This document shows positions 61,596 to 64,000 of a stretch of 64,000 nt of DNA, piece by piece (within the stretch, counting starts at the first letter, position 1; each line of letters opens with the position of its first letter). A program made the translations under genes and the position numbers. The stretch is taken from positions 926,433 to 990,432 of the forward strand of contig NZ_JAFIQT010000002.1 in NCBI RefSeq assembly GCF_017355935.1, in the 5' to 3' direction. The DNA comes from Telluribacter humicola. Its GTDB lineage: Bacteria; Bacteroidota; Bacteroidia; Cytophagales; Spirosomataceae. Under the pieces are notes generated by a model, which saw nothing but the letters and a program-made list of their open reading frames with translations, ran no database searches and was not told where the DNA came from.

Positions 61596-61835
61596 TTAAA
61601 GAATGATGAATTGATAGTGGGGATACATCCGACCTCTGATCACATACCCTATGGTATACTCAGGTATTGTTCTGACCATGTCTACTAATATCCTTTCCTC
61701 CACCTGAATACCTTGTACTGCTATTTTACATATTACATAAAATGGACAGTACAACCTTCGTAAATCTCCTTTCTGACCCACTATCAATATTGAAAAGGGA
61801 TCTACGTACCGGAGTTCATAGTCTGGTTTAATCAT
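61596..61835 (-). CDS. Small protein of unknown function (mobile-element associated)
   Basis: A 79-residue frame (MIKPDYELRYVDPFSILIVG...) whose composition is protein-like: basic, beta-prone, with the segment RRLYCPFYVICKIAVQG and a closing VIRGRMYPHYQFIIL. Similar short proteins with a CPF-V-C segment and a G-AYYYYYFLIL-type end are recalled from Bacteroidota mobile elements. No function is known. It has normal start context and sits 109 bp from the DUF3871 gene on the same strand. Confidence 0.55.
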   Translation of the reverse strand: MIKPDYELRYVDPFSILIVGQKGDLRRLYCPFYVICKIAVQGIQVEERILVDMVRTIPEYTIGYVIRGRMYPHYQFIIL

Positions 61836-61887
61836 TATTTATTAGCAGTTAATGAGAATTTGTTAACCTTGATGTGCAGGTATAAGA

Positions 61888-61914
61888 ATACCAGTCCCTA
61901 AATGAGACTGGTAT
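61888..61914 (-). terminator. Hairpin 3' of the DUF3871 gene
   Basis: ATACCAGTC (61888-61896) pairs perfectly with GACTGGTAT (61906-61914) around a 9-nt loop. Read on the minus strand it is followed by a weak T-rich stretch. Its right arm lies inside the first copy of the 25-bp tandem repeat. Confidence 0.5.
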
Positions 61915-61953
61915 CTTTACTAGTTCAGGAGACTGGTATCTTTACTAGTTCAG
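61904..61953. repeat. Perfect 25-bp tandem duplication at the 3' end of the DUF3871 gene
   Basis: The 25-bp unit at 61904-61928 is repeated exactly at 61929-61953. The second copy covers the stop codon and last two sense codons of the DUF3871 gene, while the first lies downstream and provides one arm of the terminator hairpin. Confidence 0.93.
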
Positions 61954-62904
61954 AAACCAATTAGTTGACCCCTGATCCATATTCAGTACTAATTCTTCTA
62001 CAAACGAAGTAGCATTGACTGACCGTGGTAAGAAGGTATCGATGTACGAACTCTTGTTTGCACCCGTAAACAGGTTGTACACGTTCCACAGACTGATTTC
62101 ACCACTTTGACTTCGAGAGAAGTTATAGTCCTGGTAGTAGTCACGAGCAATGGTACTGATTTGAGTATCACCAAATGTCAGCGGTTGTATTCCCTTCTTC
62201 TGTTCCGATGGTAGGTACTGATACAGCTTACATCGACCAATAAGGGTTGCAAACTGATGTTCAGTCAGTACATATTCAGGCAATTTTCTTAAAATCTTTA
62301 CTTGTTGTTCTACCCGATACTGTACAATGAGTTGGTGTAGCTCCTGCATTAACTGGGTTATATTCCTCACCTTTACCTTCGCTTTCAAACCATCCGTCCA
62401 TACACATAAGTTGGTGCAAACTTTGTTCTGGAACCCAATAAAGACAGTAAAGTGTTCATCGGCACCTTTACGGTTGTAGAGGTTGTCGTGAGAATAACTC
62501 TTTACCCCTCCAATGGTAAGACTCAAAGTATTCCCTTCAATAGTTTCCTGAATAGTAGGAATTTCTACTACAAACATTAATCGCTCATAGTACAAAGTCT
62601 TTTCCCACTCTTCCAACTGTTTCGCAGGTTTATCCTTTGCTTCGGGTACTCTACCTTTAATGGGGTGAGATACACGTATATGTGGATGGGTGATGATTTC
62701 ATGCTGAAATAGATTACTGACTACTTCCCCAGTAGCATTGATAAAATCAGCGTGAGAAATAAGAGGTTCATTATCCTTTACATATACCGGAATAATATGA
62801 TTATGTTGAATCTCCAGTAGTTGTACAGGTACGGTATTGGCTTCAATGAATGACGGAACAGTTAGTTGCTCTACGTCTAGGGTATTAATGAGTGTGTTGT
62901 CCAT
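61945..62904 (-). CDS. DUF3871 family protein
   Basis: A 319-residue cytoplasmic protein beginning MDNTLINTLDVEQLTVPSFIEANT. DUF3871 proteins are encoded on Bacteroidota plasmids and integrative elements; their function is unknown. Typical stretches: HPHIRVSHPIKGRVPEAKDKPAKQL, MFVVEIPTIQETIEGNTLSLTIGGVKSY, VFIGFQNKVCTNLCVWTDGLK and a C-terminal SLWNVYNLFTGANKSSYIDTFLPR. The frame opens 55 codons earlier, but that part overlaps the neighbouring gene, and I start at the ATG at 62902-62904. It overlaps the ATPase gene upstream by 20 bp, so the two should be co-translated and act together. Confidence 0.85.
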   Translation of the reverse strand: MDNTLINTLDVEQLTVPSFIEANTVPVQLLEIQHNHIIPVYVKDNEPLISHADFINATGEVVSNLFQHEIITHPHIRVSHPIKGRVPEAKDKPAKQLEEWEKTLYYERLMFVVEIPTIQETIEGNTLSLTIGGVKSYSHDNLYNRKGADEHFTVFIGFQNKVCTNLCVWTDGLKAKVKVRNITQLMQELHQLIVQYRVEQQVKILRKLPEYVLTEHQFATLIGRCKLYQYLPSEQKKGIQPLTFGDTQISTIARDYYQDYNFSRSQSGEISLWNVYNLFTGANKSSYIDTFLPRSVNATSFVEELVLNMDQGSTNWFLN

Positions 62905-63715
62905 TTTGCGATTGAAGTTGATGTTTACGAAGATTGAACTCAGTGAGTAAAGATTTTTGATACAGGGGATGCTGTTCGTACAGAGTTCGTAGGGAACTGA
63001 CATCTTTACATTGAAGGATCTGATTACGTAGTTCCTGTTCCTGTGAAATACCTTGATTACACCAATCAAGTATTAATTTTCCTGTATCAGAGGTAATGAT
63101 GAACTCAGGTTGACCCGTGAATAAACCTGTTCGATCTTTGGTGGCAACCGCATGATTCTTCATGGTTAGCTCGAATACCAGAGTCAATTCATAATCAATA
63201 CCATCCCGTTGAATGGGTTTCATACCTACCTTTTCAGGTACTTGTTTTCCATTCTTTTCGACTAGTATATAGTCCTGCTTACTTCTGAGAGTACAGATGA
63301 TATGTACATCGGTTTGAAGTAGTGCATTTAAGAAGTGTTGATGGCGAGGTGTGAATTTTGACCAGTTCGTATAGGAGTTACCAGTTAGTTGTGAATGTGC
63401 ATCCAATATGGTTTCCCACTCGGAAGAAATACCATCTAACACGATACACTTGATACCTCCTCTTACACACACTTGTATTGCTTCAATGTACCGTTCAGGT
63501 GTATACGGTGGAGTCAACGGTAATACAAAATAGGTACCCAGGTGAGCGTATAGTTCAGCAGAATGATTCTCTGTATCAATAACTGCAACCTGTGTCCAAT
63601 CTTGTGTAAGACCTACCGCGAGTAGTAACGCAGACATGGTTTTACCCGAACCACTTGGTCCCTGTATACCCAGTTTGATCTTTACATTCTTTCGTTGTGC
63701 TGGTTGTAATTGCAT
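62885..63715 (-). CDS. RecA-like AAA ATPase (AAA_24/Sak4-like)
   Basis: A 276-residue ATPase with Walker A GPSGSGKT at 19-26, a VIDTEN turn (about 49), Walker B-like CIVLDGISSEWE (about 92), and LLQTDVHIICTLRSKQDY following it, the order of the phage nucleotide-binding/Sak4-like single-strand annealing group. From the ATG at 63713-63715 (MQLQPAQRKNVKIKLGIQG), which fits the family better than the further upstream Met. Paired with DUF3871 in Bacteroidota elements, it probably serves recombination or replication of the element. The C-terminal ~45 residues (ELRNQILQCKDVSSLRTLYEQ) are a helical addition. Confidence 0.82.
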   Translation of the reverse strand: MQLQPAQRKNVKIKLGIQGPSGSGKTMSALLLAVGLTQDWTQVAVIDTENHSAELYAHLGTYFVLPLTPPYTPERYIEAIQVCVRGGIKCIVLDGISSEWETILDAHSQLTGNSYTNWSKFTPRHQHFLNALLQTDVHIICTLRSKQDYILVEKNGKQVPEKVGMKPIQRDGIDYELTLVFELTMKNHAVATKDRTGLFTGQPEFIITSDTGKLILDWCNQGISQEQELRNQILQCKDVSSLRTLYEQHPLYQKSLLTEFNLRKHQLQSQNGQHTH

Positions 63716-63911
63716 AATCTGTACTGTATTAAAGGTGATAGAAATAAAAAAGACAGAGTCAGTTAAGACCCTGTCCTTCAAGTTATACGATGCAGTAACT
63801 ACTAAAATATAGGTGCGAATACAGCCTGTTCAGGTGTTGATGCTTCAACCGGTACATACTCATACCGATGGTGTCGGGTGATTACTTCTCCTGTTTCAGG
63901 CACTGTAAACT

Positions 63912-64000
63912 TGTAAATTCCGGTGAAATTGAGCCACCCATTTCGGAGTAAACTGAGCCACCCTGTGGTTGTAGTAGAAACACTGTAAATATCACTGTAT
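63912..64000. mobile_element. Left terminus of an IS21-family-like insertion sequence (cut by window end)
   Basis: Two imperfect 22-bp direct repeats (63918-63939 and 63942-63963, 17 of 22 positions equal, both ending TGAGCCACCC) start a few bases after TGTAAATTCC. Multiple terminal repeats of about 20 bp in direct order are characteristic of IS21-family ends, and GAGCCACCC-type repeats are familiar from Bacteroidota IS21 copies. The istA/istB genes would lie beyond the window. The 5' start at about 63912 (TG) is estimated. Confidence 0.55.

Larger units (their letters stand above)
47639..64000. mobile_element. Accessory island inserted downstream of tRNA-Thr (right end outside window)
   Basis: From just after the tRNA, the sequence is more A+T-rich and the gene content changes from core genes to a YobI-like NTPase, a type I R-M operon, unknown proteins, and the mobile-element families DUF3871 plus a RecA-like ATPase. 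A hand count of GTAC in three 600-bp samples gave 12 (miaA), 0 (YobI-like gene) and 5 (hsdR), a sign of mixed origin. No integrase and no second copy of the tRNA 3' end are in view, so the right border and the type of element (integrated plasmid, ICE or phage-like) are open. Confidence 0.65.

Noticed and set aside
47639..64000. Complete prophage
   Set aside because: No capsid, terminase, portal or tail genes are visible; only replication/recombination-like genes and an R-M system.

Overview
The window looks like a piece of chromosome from a Bacteroidota bacterium, most likely of the order Cytophagales (Spirosomaceae/Cytophagaceae type). Reasons: a type IX secretion (T9SS) C-terminal sorting domain on a secreted phosphatase, SusD-free but lipoprotein-rich gene content, a bacillithiol deacetylase (bshB1), DUF349, DUF3871 and DUF202 families, and a near-perfect Bacteroidota vegetative promoter (TTG, 20 bp, TAnnTTTG) in front of the tRNA gene. 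The genus cannot be fixed from what is visible.

Bases 1 to about 47.65 kb are ordinary host chromosome of moderate GC with short operons and many single genes. They carry envelope and secreted proteins (collagen-like lipoprotein, T9SS purple-acid-phosphatase-like enzyme, M36, M13 and M23 peptidases, OmpA/PD40 protein, two tandem beta-barrel proteins, SASA esterase, esterase D-like hydrolase), core metabolism (citrate synthase, thioredoxin reductase, pyridoxamine phosphate oxidase, bacillithiol deacetylase, PpnP, inosine/xanthosine triphosphatase), tRNA modification (MiaA, MnmE, QueE), and regulators or repair-like proteins (multi-PAS histidine kinase, SF1 helicase, spore-photolyase-like radical SAM protein, Mut7-C RNase). 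A small coupled unit encodes a NuiA-like nuclease inhibitor followed, with a 4-bp overlap, by a NucA-like lipoprotein nuclease.

At 47,566-47,638 lies tRNA-Thr(TGT). Immediately after it the sequence becomes A+T-rich and the gene content changes to that of an accessory island that continues to the window end (about 16 kb visible, right end not seen). In order: a giant membrane-anchored YobI/KAP-like P-loop NTPase; a type I restriction-modification operon read leftwards as hsdM, a DUF5655/PD-(D/E)XK-like gene, hsdS, hsdR, with the first three genes joined by 4-bp overlaps; an unknown tail-anchored protein; a DEAD-type SF2 helicase with an atypical P-loop; a small conserved-looking protein; a DUF3871 protein overlapping a RecA-like AAA ATPase (mobile-element backbone genes); and, at the last 90 bases, what looks like the terminus of an IS21-family insertion sequence. 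No integrase is in the window, so tRNA-Thr as the attachment site is inference.

The parts most worth a second look are the four-gene type I R-M operon with its inserted putative nuclease, the neighbouring YobI-like NTPase, the NuiA-NucA pair, and a chromosomal protein (19.8-20.7 kb) that carries a domain resembling the accessory part of phage homing endonucleases.
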